This document shows positions 1 through 8,333 of a stretch of DNA of 64,000 nucleotides, one piece after another. The notes below the pieces were generated by a model. That model saw nothing but the letters and a program-made list of their open reading frames with translations. It did no database searches and was not told the origin of the DNA. The position numbers were made by a program, and so were the translations under genes. The stretch's first letter is position 1. Each line of letters opens with the position of its first letter. The stretch comes from Streptomyces sp. ISL-1 (GTDB lineage Bacteria > Actinomycetota > Actinomycetes > Streptomycetales > Streptomycetaceae), in contig NZ_JAGGOI010000014.1 of assembly GCF_018614585.1 (NCBI RefSeq), positions 1 to 64,000 of the forward strand. Direction: 5' to 3'.

Positions 1-166
1 GCGCGGTACGCGGCCGCCGCTGGGCGCGCCTGCCCGGCGTAGGCACCGGACGCCCGGGGCGGGCCCCTTCCAAGCGCGGGCACGGGCCGTGGGGGCGACT
101 CCCAGGCGCGGTACGCGGCCGCCGCTGGGCGCGCCTGCCCGGCGTAGGCACCGGACGCCCGGGGCG
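1..166. repeat. Direct repeat of at least 61 bp, period 105
   Basis: Positions 1-61 are repeated exactly at 106-166, with a different 44-bp spacer between them. The left copy may extend beyond the window edge. The period of 105 is a multiple of three, and one plus-strand frame stays open through both copies, but no start, ribosome site or recognisable protein supports coding. The repeat lies downstream of the LuxR-family gene's stop at 219. It may be non-coding repeats or the end of a repetitive gene outside the window. Confidence 0.85.
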
Positions 167-218
167 AGGCGCGGGCGGATGTGGGTCCTTGGCGCCCGGC
201 CCCGCGCCCGCCGCTTGC

Positions 219-3200
219 TCAGGCTGATGCCGCCGACTGCTCCTCGCCCGCGGGCGGGAAGAGGCGCAGGCGGTGGGCCAGGGCCGCTGCTTCGCCGCGG
301 CCCGAGACGCCCAGTTTGGCCAGGATGTTGGAGACGTGGACGCTCGCCGTCTTCGGAGAGATGAACAGCTCCTCGGCGATCTGACGGTTGCTGCGGCCCG
401 CCGCGACCAGGCGGAGGACAACCTCCTCGCGGCGGGTCAGGCCGAGCGCCGGGCCCCGCGACGCAGTGGCGACCGTGGCAGGAGCCGGGGCGTCGGTGAG
501 GGGGATGCGGGCGCGCTGGGCAAGCAGGGCGATGTCCTCGGACAGGGGGCGCGCGCACAGCTGCTGGGCCGTCGCCGCCGCCTGCCGCAGCAGCTGAGTC
601 GCCTGCGCGCGGTCCGACTGAAGCAGCGCCTCCGCCCAGCGGTGGCGGACCCTCGCAAGGTCGTACGGGCGCTCCAGCGCCTCAAAGGCCGTGCCGGCCT
701 CGGCCCAGTCGACGGCCGTGTCCCGACCCTCGGCGCGCAGCAGTTCCGCGCGGACCCAGCGCTCGTGGGCCATCCATACCGGGACCGCGGTGACGAGCGT
801 TCTGGCCGCCTTGCGCATCCGTTCCAACGCCTCGGCGCGGCCGGACTCCGCGGTGGGCAGGCCGCGCGTATCGGCCTCCAGCGTGGCCGCGGCGCGCAGC
901 AGCGGCCAGGCGAACCGCTGGGTGCCGGGCGGGAAGCCCGCCGTCACCGCCCGTTCGAACTCGGCCCGGGCGTCCAGCACGCGCCCCTGCGCCGCCGCGA
1001 CGCTCAAGCCCAGGGTGTGCAGGGGGACGGAGGTCTGCGGCATCGGGTCGTTGGGCCCGAAGTGCGCGCGCGCCGCCTCCAGATGCTCGGCCGCCTTCGC
1101 CGTGTCGCCCCGGTCGAGGGCCAGGTAGGCGCACCGGGTCGCTGCGAACCCCCGGGGTTTGGGGCTCAGGGCTATCCGCGACGCCCGCTCCGCGGCCTCG
1201 GCCATCTCGTCCCAGCGCCCGAGCGAGCCGTACGACTCGGCGATGTTGCCCAGAATCCAGGCCTCGGTGTCCAACAGGCCGTACTTCCGGGAGAGTTCGA
1301 CGCCCTCGGCGAGTATGTCGACTGCCTCGCGCGAGCGGCCCACGCCCTCCAGCACGGACGGCAGATTCACATGCGTACGCCCCACGTGCGCGGGCAGGTC
1401 GAGCGCGACTGCCCGCTCCTTGACCGCGTACATCTGCGCGAGCCCCTCGTCGACGCTGCCCGCGTCGACCATGAGGCTGCCGAGGGTGAGGCGGGCCCGT
1501 AGCTCGTTGTCCTCCTCGCCGACCATGCGCGCGTACTCCAGGGCGAGCTCGGCGGTCGCCAGACTGCCAGGCCCCGGGTCGTGCACCATGCCCCAGCTCG
1601 CCGCCTCCGCGAGCACCTCCGCGTGGACGGCGGACGGCGGCAGACCGCGCACCAGCTCCTGCGCGGCCGCCAGCTCCGCCCACCCGTCGCCGCGGCCCAG
1701 CGACGAGACGAGCCGGGAGCGCTGGACGGAGAACCAGGCGCCGCGCAGCGGGTCGTCCTCCGCCTCCGCCAGTCGCTGCCCACGCTTGGTGATCTTCAGT
1801 GCGCGTTCACGCTCACCACTGAGCCGGCCCGCGACGGACGCCTCGGCCATCAGATCGAGGAAGCGCAGCGGCGTGGTGGCCGGATCGCAACCGCACGGAG
1901 GGTACGCCTCCGCGTAGTCGACCGGCCGCAGCGCAGCCCGCACCTCTTCCGGCGCGCTGTCCCACAGCTCCATAGCCCGCTCGAGCAGCCGCAGTTGCTC
2001 GGCGTAAGCATGCCGGCGCCGCGCCTCTACCGAGGCGCTCAGCACGGCGGGGAGGGCCTTCGCGGCGTCGTGCGCGTGGTACCAGTAGCTGGCCAGCCGC
2101 GTGGCCCGCTCCTCGCGCCGTACGAGCGACGGGTCCGCCTCCAGCGCCTCCGCGTAGCGCCGACTGAGCCGGGAGCGCTCGCCGGGCAGCAGATCATCGC
2201 CCACGGCCTCGCGCGCGAGGGAGTGCCGGAAGCGGTACCCGTCGCCGTCCGGCGTGGCCAGCAGGATGTTCGCGCCCACCGCGGACCGTAGCGCCTCGAT
2301 CAGGTCGTCCTCGCACAGCCGGGCGACAGCGTGCAGCAGCCCGTACTCCACGGTCGAGCCGCCCTCCGCGACGATCCGCGCCACTCGCTGGGCGTCCTCC
2401 GGCAGCGCCTCGACGCGTACGAGGAGGATGTCGCGCAGGGAGTCGCTCAGCCCCGCGGCGCAGCCGTCGGCCATGCTGCAGGCGAGCTCCTCGACGAAGA
2501 ACGCATTGCCGTCCGATCGCTCGAAGACCCGGTCCACCGCGGCCGGTTCGGGCTCGGCGGCGAGGATCCCGGCCATCTGCCGGTGAACCTCGCCGCGGTT
2601 GAAGCGGGTCAGCTCGATGCGCTGGACCGTGCGCATCCGGTCGAGTTCGGCGAGGAAGGGCCGCAGCGGATGGCGCCGGTGGACGTCGTCGGAGCGGTAC
2701 GTCGCGATCACGACGAGCCGGCCGAGGCGGAGTGTGCGGAAGAGGTAGGCGAGCAGATGGCGGGTGGAGGCGTCGGCCCAGTGCAGGTCCTCGAGCACCA
2801 GGACGATCGTGCGGTCCGCGGCGATCCGCTCCAGCAGCCGCGCGGTGAGCTCGAAGAGGCGGGCCATGCCTTCCTCGTCGTGCCTGCCCTGCTGTCCGCG
2901 GGGCGTCTCCCCCAGCTCGGGCAACAGCCGCGCCAGCTCGTCCTCCTGGCCGGCGGCGGCCTCGGCCAGTTGCTTGGGCAGTCGGCGGTGGAGCGTGCGC
3001 AGCGCGGTCGAGAACGGCGCGAACGGCAGCCCGTCCGCGCCGATCTCGACGCACCCACCGACCGCGACGACAACCTCGCGGCGGCACGCCTCGGCGAACA
3101 ACTCCTCGACGAGCCGGGTCTTGCCGACCCCTGCCTCACCGCCGACGAGCAAAGCCTGTGGCTCTCCCGTGGCGGCGCGGGAAAGCGCGTTGGTGAGCGC

Positions 3201-3317
3201 GGTCAGTTCGCCGGCGCGGCCGACGAACACCGGGCTGACGGACCTGGTCTCCACGTCGCCGAGCATCGCACAGCCCTCTGACATCACCGCAGCTTTGATC
3301 GGAATGGCAGTCATCAC
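219..3317 (-). CDS. Large LuxR-family (LAL-type) transcriptional regulator with AAA ATPase domain
   Basis: This 1032-residue protein has the layout of large ATP-binding LuxR regulators. An N-terminal P-loop ATPase has Walker A GGEAGVGKT near residues 59-67 and a Walker B-like VLVLEDLHWAD near 170-180. A long helical, TPR-like middle follows. A C-terminal LuxR helix-turn-helix lies at about 960-1019 (LTRREEVVLRLVAAGRSN). Such proteins activate transcription, with ATP or a ligand controlling the DNA-binding end; the target is unknown here. The start is GTG at 3317 (next codon ATG), preceded by GAGGAGG, which overlaps the stop of the 55-aa gene upstream, so the two are probably co-translated. 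Family assignment is firm. Confidence 0.93.
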   Translation of the reverse strand: MMTAIPIKAAVMSEGCAMLGDVETRSVSPVFVGRAGELTALTNALSRAATGEPQALLVGGEAGVGKTRLVEELFAEACRREVVVAVGGCVEIGADGLPFAPFSTALRTLHRRLPKQLAEAAAGQEDELARLLPELGETPRGQQGRHDEEGMARLFELTARLLERIAADRTIVLVLEDLHWADASTRHLLAYLFRTLRLGRLVVIATYRSDDVHRRHPLRPFLAELDRMRTVQRIELTRFNRGEVHRQMAGILAAEPEPAAVDRVFERSDGNAFFVEELACSMADGCAAGLSDSLRDILLVRVEALPEDAQRVARIVAEGGSTVEYGLLHAVARLCEDDLIEALRSAVGANILLATPDGDGYRFRHSLAREAVGDDLLPGERSRLSRRYAEALEADPSLVRREERATRLASYWYHAHDAAKALPAVLSASVEARRRHAYAEQLRLLERAMELWDSAPEEVRAALRPVDYAEAYPPCGCDPATTPLRFLDLMAEASVAGRLSGERERALKITKRGQRLAEAEDDPLRGAWFSVQRSRLVSSLGRGDGWAELAAAQELVRGLPPSAVHAEVLAEAASWGMVHDPGPGSLATAELALEYARMVGEEDNELRARLTLGSLMVDAGSVDEGLAQMYAVKERAVALDLPAHVGRTHVNLPSVLEGVGRSREAVDILAEGVELSRKYGLLDTEAWILGNIAESYGSLGRWDEMAEAAERASRIALSPKPRGFAATRCAYLALDRGDTAKAAEHLEAARAHFGPNDPMPQTSVPLHTLGLSVAAAQGRVLDARAEFERAVTAGFPPGTQRFAWPLLRAAATLEADTRGLPTAESGRAEALERMRKAARTLVTAVPVWMAHERWVRAELLRAEGRDTAVDWAEAGTAFEALERPYDLARVRHRWAEALLQSDRAQATQLLRQAAATAQQLCARPLSEDIALLAQRARIPLTDAPAPATVATASRGPALGLTRREEVVLRLVAAGRSNRQIAEELFISPKTASVHVSNILAKLGVSGRGEAAALAHRLRLFPPAGEEQSAASA

Positions 3318-3333
3318 GCGAGGTCACGCCTCC

Positions 3334-3501
3334 TCAGGCGGCGCGTGTGAAGCGGTCGTCGGCCGAACTCACCCGGCCTTCCGCGTCCTTGGCGCGCCGC
3401 CTGGCGGCGCCGCGAGCCTTACGCACCTGCCGGGCCAGCCGCTCGGTCTCGGCCTCACGGATCAACTCGGCCTGGCGGAGCTGGATCTCGTAGTGGAACA
3501 T
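3334..3501 (-). CDS. Small charged helical protein of 55 aa, function unknown
   Basis: A short reading frame starts at ATG 3501 behind an AGGGAG ribosome site. A longer frame to 3594 exists, but the extra residues are arginine/proline-rich and have no ribosome site. The protein begins MFHYEIQLRQAELIREAE and is dominated by alternating Arg, Ala and Glu, which suggests one amphipathic helix. It has no signal peptide or membrane segment. Its TGA merges with the ribosome site of the LuxR-family gene 17 bp downstream, so it looks like the leading gene of that pair. Similar small proteins are, from memory, common in Streptomyces. I know of no assigned function. Confidence 0.7.
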   Translation of the reverse strand: MFHYEIQLRQAELIREAETERLARQVRKARGAARRRAKDAEGRVSSADDRFTRAA

Positions 3502-3611
3502 CTCGTACTCCCTGGTTGCGATTTCTCTCGGCGTCTTGCGATGCCTCGACTCTCGTCGCCCAGGGGGGTCCATCACATCGGGAGGGTGCCGCATCTTCGC
3601 GCGGCGCGGGT

Positions 3612-3651
3612 CCTTAGACGCGGTGGGGATGCGTATGCCTCCTGTCTAAGG
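3612..3651. promoter_or_regulatory. Inverted repeat CCTTAGAC-N24-GTCTAAGG upstream of the 55-aa gene
   Basis: Perfect 8-bp arms at 3612-3619 and 3644-3651 are separated by 24 bp. They lie about 110 bp upstream of the small gene that precedes the LuxR-family regulator, a position suiting an operator or promoter element. The repeat is visible; its use as a binding site is inference. Confidence 0.4.
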
Positions 3652-3658
3652 CCCCTGA

Positions 3659-3726
3659 CCGCCCGGCCTTGGGGCCGCTGCCCGCCCGGCCTTGGGGTCC
3701 CTGCCCGCCCGGCCTTAAGGCCGCTG
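3659..3726. repeat. Three tandem 23-bp repeats
   Basis: The core GCCCGGCCTT recurs at 3661, 3684 and 3707 with an exact 23-bp period. Flanks vary slightly: two copies continue GGGG and the last continues AAGG. The last copy supplies the TAA stop of the acetyltransferase gene that ends at 3715. Confidence 0.85.
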
Positions 3727-4479
3727 CTCGTAGACGTACGGAGTGGTCGTGCTCAGCGGGGCGAAGCCGAGCCTTCGCAGGATCGGGCGGCTCTGGCTGG
3801 AGGCGTCGACCTGCAGGAAGCGGTGGCCGCGCGCGGCGGCGATACGAGCCCGGTGGGCGATCAGCGCCCGGTAGATACCACGGCCGCGCCAGGCGGCCAG
3901 GGTGCCGCCGCCCCAGAGGCTCGCGAACCCGGTGCCCGGGTGGAGCTCCATCCGCGCCCCGCAGACCGGCTGTTCGCCCGCCAGCGCGACGGTCATGGCG
4001 ATGGTGTCCGGGGACTTGGCCAGCTGGGCGAGGAGCTGTTCGCGCAGCCGGACCCCGCTCGTGCCGAAGGCCTGCTCATGCACGTCGGCCAGGAGATCCA
4101 CACCCGCCGAGCCGGTGACCGCTTCCAGCCGGACGCCGTCGGGGAGTTCGGCGTCGGTGGGCAGGTCGACGATCTCGGCGACCATCAGGGTTTCTTCGGG
4201 TTCGGGTGTGAACCCGGCCGCCCGCAGCCGTGCGCCGAGGTCGTCGGGCAGGTCGTAGGAGTACAGCTTCCACTCGAAGTCCCGCCCCAGCGCGGTGAAG
4301 AACCGCACCTGCTCGGCGATCGCGGCGTCGGCCGTGGTGGGGTGCAGGCCGGACCAGACGACGCCGTTCCAGTCGCCGTCGGCACCGACCTGTCGCACCA
4401 CGTCACCGACCCGCTCGGCCCCCTCGCCACGCTGCCGCATCCGGTGGTCGAACAGGCGGAGTACCGCGTCATGATCCAT
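3715..4479 (-). CDS. GNAT-family N-acetyltransferase (254 aa)
   Basis: The C-terminal half has the acetyl-CoA pyrophosphate loop RGRGIYRALI near residues 198-207, followed by the helix and the late strand RRLGFAPLSTTTPYVYE typical of GNAT domains. The N-terminal half (about residues 1-100) is a less conserved lobe rich in charged residues. The protein should transfer an acetyl group from acetyl-CoA to an amine; the acceptor cannot be told. The start is ATG 4479. The stop codon sits inside the last copy of a 23-bp tandem repeat. Confidence 0.85.
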   Translation of the reverse strand: MDHDAVLRLFDHRMRQRGEGAERVGDVVRQVGADGDWNGVVWSGLHPTTADAAIAEQVRFFTALGRDFEWKLYSYDLPDDLGARLRAAGFTPEPEETLMVAEIVDLPTDAELPDGVRLEAVTGSAGVDLLADVHEQAFGTSGVRLREQLLAQLAKSPDTIAMTVALAGEQPVCGARMELHPGTGFASLWGGGTLAAWRGRGIYRALIAHRARIAAARGHRFLQVDASSQSRPILRRLGFAPLSTTTPYVYEQRP

Positions 4480-4533
4480 CCGCTCATTGCAGCACCGGAC
4501 GGGACAGACGCACCAACGGGTTTCGAGAGCGGG

Positions 4534-5079
4534 CTACGAGCCTGTGCTGGGCAATGCCAGGAAGATGTCGAAGTACATACCGGCGGAGACGATCAGCCCC
4601 AGGCCACCCAGTACGACTCCGGCCACGGCGAAGGCCCGTACCCAGCCGGCCTTCTGCGGCAGGGCGAACACAGCCAGGCCGACGATCAGCGCGAGCAGCG
4701 CGAAGATGCCGTTGAACAGGGCGGTGCTGTGCCAGGCGTCGCCGTAGATCGCGGATATCTGCTGGGCGGGGGTGCCGCCCTGCGAGGTCTTGATCTGCCC
4801 GATAAGCGCCTGCCGCTCGGCCGCGATTGTGCCGATCCAGCTGCCGCTGAGCGCCACGACGCCGAGGCCGGCCGAGACGACGCCCGCGGCGGCGGCTGCG
4901 AGGCCGGCGGAGGCGCGCGGCGTCTCTTCGGTGTCCTCGATGTCCTCGGCTTCGGCGGTACCGACCTCGGTGTCGTGCCCGGTGGACTCGACCGGCTCGG
5001 CGGCCCCCTTGCCGGACGTCCCGGTCACGGCCGTGGCCTCTTCCGTCTCTGTGGTTTCTTTGGTCTCGGTGGGGTTCAT
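4534..5079 (-). CDS. Membrane protein of 181 aa, function unknown
   Basis: The chosen start is ATG 5079 (MNPTETKETTETEEATAV). A longer frame to 5433 would run through the neighbouring acetyltransferase and is rejected. About 60 acidic, threonine-rich residues come first. Hydrophobic stretches then follow near residues 64-85, 125-145 and 150-175, giving three predicted membrane helices. The 40-residue loop between the first two (GTIAAERQALIGQIKTSQGG region) should face outward. The family resembles actinobacterial small hypothetical membrane proteins, with no known function. Confidence 0.75.
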   Translation of the reverse strand: MNPTETKETTETEEATAVTGTSGKGAAEPVESTGHDTEVGTAEAEDIEDTEETPRASAGLAAAAAGVVSAGLGVVALSGSWIGTIAAERQALIGQIKTSQGGTPAQQISAIYGDAWHSTALFNGIFALLALIVGLAVFALPQKAGWVRAFAVAGVVLGGLGLIVSAGMYFDIFLALPSTGS

Positions 5080-5144
5080 GCGCCGCACGCTAGGGGCCGA
5101 TTCTGAGAGTCCTCTTAACGACCCGCTCCTCAACGGCCGGCCCC

Positions 5145-5714
5145 TCAGCGATCTTCCCGCGCCCGTAGCTCCCGCCACTCCGGCCCCAGCACCGACCAGA
5201 CCTCCATATCGTGCCGTACGCCCCTGTACGGGTAGCTCTCCCGCAGCACCCCGTCCCGCACCATCCCCAGCCGCTTGGCGACGTTGATGCTCGCGGTGTT
5301 CCCCGCGGCAACCTGCCATTCGACACGGTGCATTTCCCGCTCGTACACCGCCCAGTCGATGATCACGCGCGCGGCCCGTGTGACGAGCCCGCGCCCGGCG
5401 GCCGACGGCTCCAGCCAGCAGCCCGCCTCGCACGCGCCGCTCTCGATGTCCCAGATGCGGAACAGGACGCCGCCGACAAGGGTCCCGTCCAGCCAGATCC
5501 CGTAGATGCGGCCGCTGTCCCCGGCCTGCTTGTCCGCGTACGACTGGAGGAAGGCCCGCGCCGAGTCGACATCCGTAGCGACGGCGGCGAGTGCGACGTA
5601 CTGGCCGATGAACTCCCGGCCCCGGTCGATGTGGGCGAGGTACTCCTCGGCCTGCCAGGGCTCGAGCGGCCGCAGTTCCGCCCCGTCGTCACCCAGCGAT
5701 ATAGCGAACATCAT
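5145..5714 (-). CDS. RimJ/RimL-like GNAT acetyltransferase (189 aa)
   Basis: The protein matches the RimJ/RimL branch of GNAT enzymes. It has DARSFL-like ARAFLQSYADKQ in the first third, GRIYGIWLDGTLVGGV, and GCWLEPSAAGRGLVTRAARV as the acetyl-CoA loop, then a late NVAKRLGMVRDG segment. These enzymes acetylate protein N-termini or small amines; the substrate is not shown. Two ATG codons in a row (5714 and 5711) follow GGAGGAAG. The second has better spacing and may be the real start. Confidence 0.87.
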   Translation of the reverse strand: MMFAISLGDDGAELRPLEPWQAEEYLAHIDRGREFIGQYVALAAVATDVDSARAFLQSYADKQAGDSGRIYGIWLDGTLVGGVLFRIWDIESGACEAGCWLEPSAAGRGLVTRAARVIIDWAVYEREMHRVEWQVAAGNTASINVAKRLGMVRDGVLRESYPYRGVRHDMEVWSVLGPEWRELRAREDR

Positions 5715-5929
5715 CTTCCTCCGGCCCGGTTACGGCACGAGCTGTGCGTCCTCGCCCGCGCGCTGCCCAGGGATCTTCGCATGCACGCGCCGCTCGGGCG
5801 GCTCAGCGCTGATACGCGGCAGCCGGCAGAGCGGGCCCCGGTCGCGGAGGTGCGCGGGCGGGGCAGGGACACAGGTCCCGGGCCCCGCACAGCCCCAGCC
5901 TTAAGCCCCAGCCCAGCCCAGCCGCAGCC

Positions 5930-8023
5930 TCAGCCGGAGACGCTCGGCCGCCCGTTCTCGATGTGGCCCATCAGACGGCGGCGGAAGCCGGTGTCCCGGT
6001 CGGCGGTCACCTCGATGTCGTACCAGCCGTGCGCGTCGGCCGCCGAGTGCACGACGGTGCGGCTGCGGCCCGCCTTGACCGTGACGGTGCGGGTCCAGTC
6101 GTCGAGGTCGGCCTCGTCGACGTAGGCCAGCGGGCGGATCGTGAAGGTGACAGGCCCGCTGCCGTCGTTGCGCAGGGCGAGATGCAGATCACGGTCATGG
6201 TGGTCGATGGACGAGGAGACCTGCGCGGCGCCCTCGACGCCGCCCGCGAACTCGCGCCTGAAGCCATTGGGCCCGGTGATCGTGAAGCGGTAGGCGTCGC
6301 CGGTAAGGGGTACGGCCCATTGCGCCTTGCCCCTTACGTCCTTGTGCTGCGGGACGGGGAACTCACCGGCGTACGGATAGAGCGCGAAGTGAGCACTCGC
6401 GCGCCCGCTGTTGCTGAGCGCCACCGTGAAGGCGTTGCCCGTGACCTTGCCGTACGCGTCGGGCTGATAGGGCAGCGGCCGGGCGGGCCGGGTTCCCTCC
6501 TCCTGCACCGGCATGTGCTGCCGCAGCGGCGGCACAGGCCGCCAGCGTCCCGTGAACGGCGGGATCGCGCCCGGCTGCTCCACGTCGGGCTGCGGCCGGC
6601 CGCGCCGGAAGTCGAAGGCGGAGGTGAGATCGCCCGTGACGGCGCGCCGCCAGCGGGTGATGTTGGGCTCCTCGACGCCCGTCCACTTCTCCAGCAGCCG
6701 GACCACCGAGGTGTGGTCGAACACCTCGGAACAGACGTAGCCGCCGACCGACCAGGGTGAGACGACGAGCAGCGGGACGCGGATGCCGAGGCCGGTGGGC
6801 TTGCCCTGCCAGCGCTCATCGCTGTTGTCGGCGGGCGGGACCGGCGGCGGTACGTGATCGAAGAAGCCGTCGTTCTCGTCGTAGTTGATCAGGACGACGG
6901 TGCTCCGCCATACGTCGGGGTGGGAGCCGAGGGCGTCCAGCACCTTGTAGACGAGGGTGGCCGACGCGATCGGCGAGGAGGAGCCGGGGTGCTCCGAGTC
7001 GATCGCGGAGGGCACCAGGTACGACACCTCGGGGAGCGTGCCCGCCGCCACGTCCGCGCGGAACTGGTCCGCGAGGGAGCCGGTCTCGCCGCGCCGAAGC
7101 CCGCGCTCGAAGAGCGACCGCTCGCTCTTGCTCAGCGTCGCCACGCCCTCTTCGAGCGCAGCGAGGAGCCGCGCACGCTCGGCGGTGTCCTGGGTGTCGC
7201 GCACCTTCGCGTAGAAGGCCTCCATGAAGGTGAAGTCGCCGGCCTTGGCCAGCGCCTTGCGCGCGATCTTTTTGAAGCTCGTGAAGAACTCGATGTTGTT
7301 GTCGGTGAAGTTCTCCCACTCCTGGTACGTCTTCCAGCTGCGGCCGGCCTGCTCGAGCCGCTCGGCGTAGGTCGGCCAGGAGTAGCCGGGGTGGGTGCCC
7401 TCGGCGTACGCGGCGTTGGTGACGGCGCGGCTGCCGTCGGCCTCGAAGCCGGTCCAGCCGCTCCACAGGTGGTTGCGGTTGGGGCTCGTCGACGTATGGA
7501 TCGAGGAGTGGTACGCGTCGCAGATGGTGAACGTGTCGGCGAGTTCGTAGTGCAGGGGTATGTCGCGGCGGTCGTAGTACGCCATGGTCGCGGCGGTCTT
7601 CGCCGAGACCCAGCCGTCCATCCAGCCGTCGCGCCAGGCCTTGGCGCCGCCGCTCCAGGAGTGGTCGAGGTCGCCGATGTACTGGAGGTCCTTCTTCTGC
7701 GTCTCGGCAGCGTCGCGCACGGGGAAGGGCAGCACGGTGCGCAGCGGGCCGGGCTGCTCGAAGACGGGCTTCCCGGAGGGGAGTTCGACGGCGTTGCGGT
7801 CGCCGAAGCCGCGTACGCCGCGCAGGGTGCCGAAGTAGTGGTCGAAGGACCGGTTCTCCTGCATGAGTATCACCACGTGCTTGACCGCCCCCAGCCCGCC
7901 CGACAGCGGCTCGGCTGCCATCGCCGCCTGCAGGGACGGCGGGAGCAGCGACCCGGCCGCCGCCGCGCCGATGGCTCCTCCACCGAGTGCGAACAGACGC
8001 CGTCGTGAGATGTCCGTGGTCAA
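5930..8023 (-). CDS. Secreted phosphocholine-specific phospholipase C
   Basis: This 697-aa protein starts at TTG 8023 behind a strong GGGAGG site. A twin-arginine signal (ISRRRLFALGGG, then a hydrophobic stretch to about residue 34) predicts Tat export. The phosphoesterase domain follows, with VILMQENRSFDHYFGTLRG near residue 50 and NYDENDGFFDHVPPP near residue 390. The C-terminal 200 residues form two repeated small domains of the type found in this phospholipase C family. It should hydrolyse phosphatidylcholine-type lipids outside the cell, probably for phosphate or lipid scavenging. No pho box was verified. Confidence 0.93.
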   Translation of the reverse strand: MTTDISRRRLFALGGGAIGAAAAGSLLPPSLQAAMAAEPLSGGLGAVKHVVILMQENRSFDHYFGTLRGVRGFGDRNAVELPSGKPVFEQPGPLRTVLPFPVRDAAETQKKDLQYIGDLDHSWSGGAKAWRDGWMDGWVSAKTAATMAYYDRRDIPLHYELADTFTICDAYHSSIHTSTSPNRNHLWSGWTGFEADGSRAVTNAAYAEGTHPGYSWPTYAERLEQAGRSWKTYQEWENFTDNNIEFFTSFKKIARKALAKAGDFTFMEAFYAKVRDTQDTAERARLLAALEEGVATLSKSERSLFERGLRRGETGSLADQFRADVAAGTLPEVSYLVPSAIDSEHPGSSSPIASATLVYKVLDALGSHPDVWRSTVVLINYDENDGFFDHVPPPVPPADNSDERWQGKPTGLGIRVPLLVVSPWSVGGYVCSEVFDHTSVVRLLEKWTGVEEPNITRWRRAVTGDLTSAFDFRRGRPQPDVEQPGAIPPFTGRWRPVPPLRQHMPVQEEGTRPARPLPYQPDAYGKVTGNAFTVALSNSGRASAHFALYPYAGEFPVPQHKDVRGKAQWAVPLTGDAYRFTITGPNGFRREFAGGVEGAAQVSSSIDHHDRDLHLALRNDGSGPVTFTIRPLAYVDEADLDDWTRTVTVKAGRSRTVVHSAADAHGWYDIEVTADRDTGFRRRLMGHIENGRPSVSG

Positions 8024-8333
8024 GTGATCCTCCCGATTCCGGTGTTACCGCCCGGAACGTAGTGAGGCCGGATGACTTGAGCAAGTCCCGTGGAGGGCGC
8101 GGCGGTGAACGTCCAAGAGTCCGCGCGACGACTTCAGGCCCCGGGAGGGGCGGGCGGGCGCGTACTGCGGTGGACGCGCAGCAGCCGGGCTGAGCGAGTT
8201 CATCGCCTCCAACACCGCGGAGTGTGTCGCGCCGGGGCCCGGCCTGTGAACGCAGGCGATTTCGGCGCGATCTGAGCGATGAATACCCAGGCGTGCGACG
8301 GGTGTTGTCAGCGGCGGCTGGCACGATGGGTGT
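8024..8333. other. Intergenic region between divergent genes
   Basis: This 310-bp gap must carry the promoters of the phospholipase C gene (minus strand) and the 299-aa gene (plus strand). A TTGTCA at 8305-8310 could be a -35 element for the plus-strand gene, and only a short leader would follow. I see no RNA gene, repeat or convincing pho box. Confidence 0.5.

Noticed and set aside
89..384. Short plus-strand frames over the repeat region
   Set aside because: No ribosome site, very biased composition and no family resemblance; they overlap the end of the LuxR-family gene.
5080..5433. N-terminal extension of the 181-aa membrane-protein gene
   Set aside because: The extra sequence overlaps the neighbouring acetyltransferase gene and does not look like protein.
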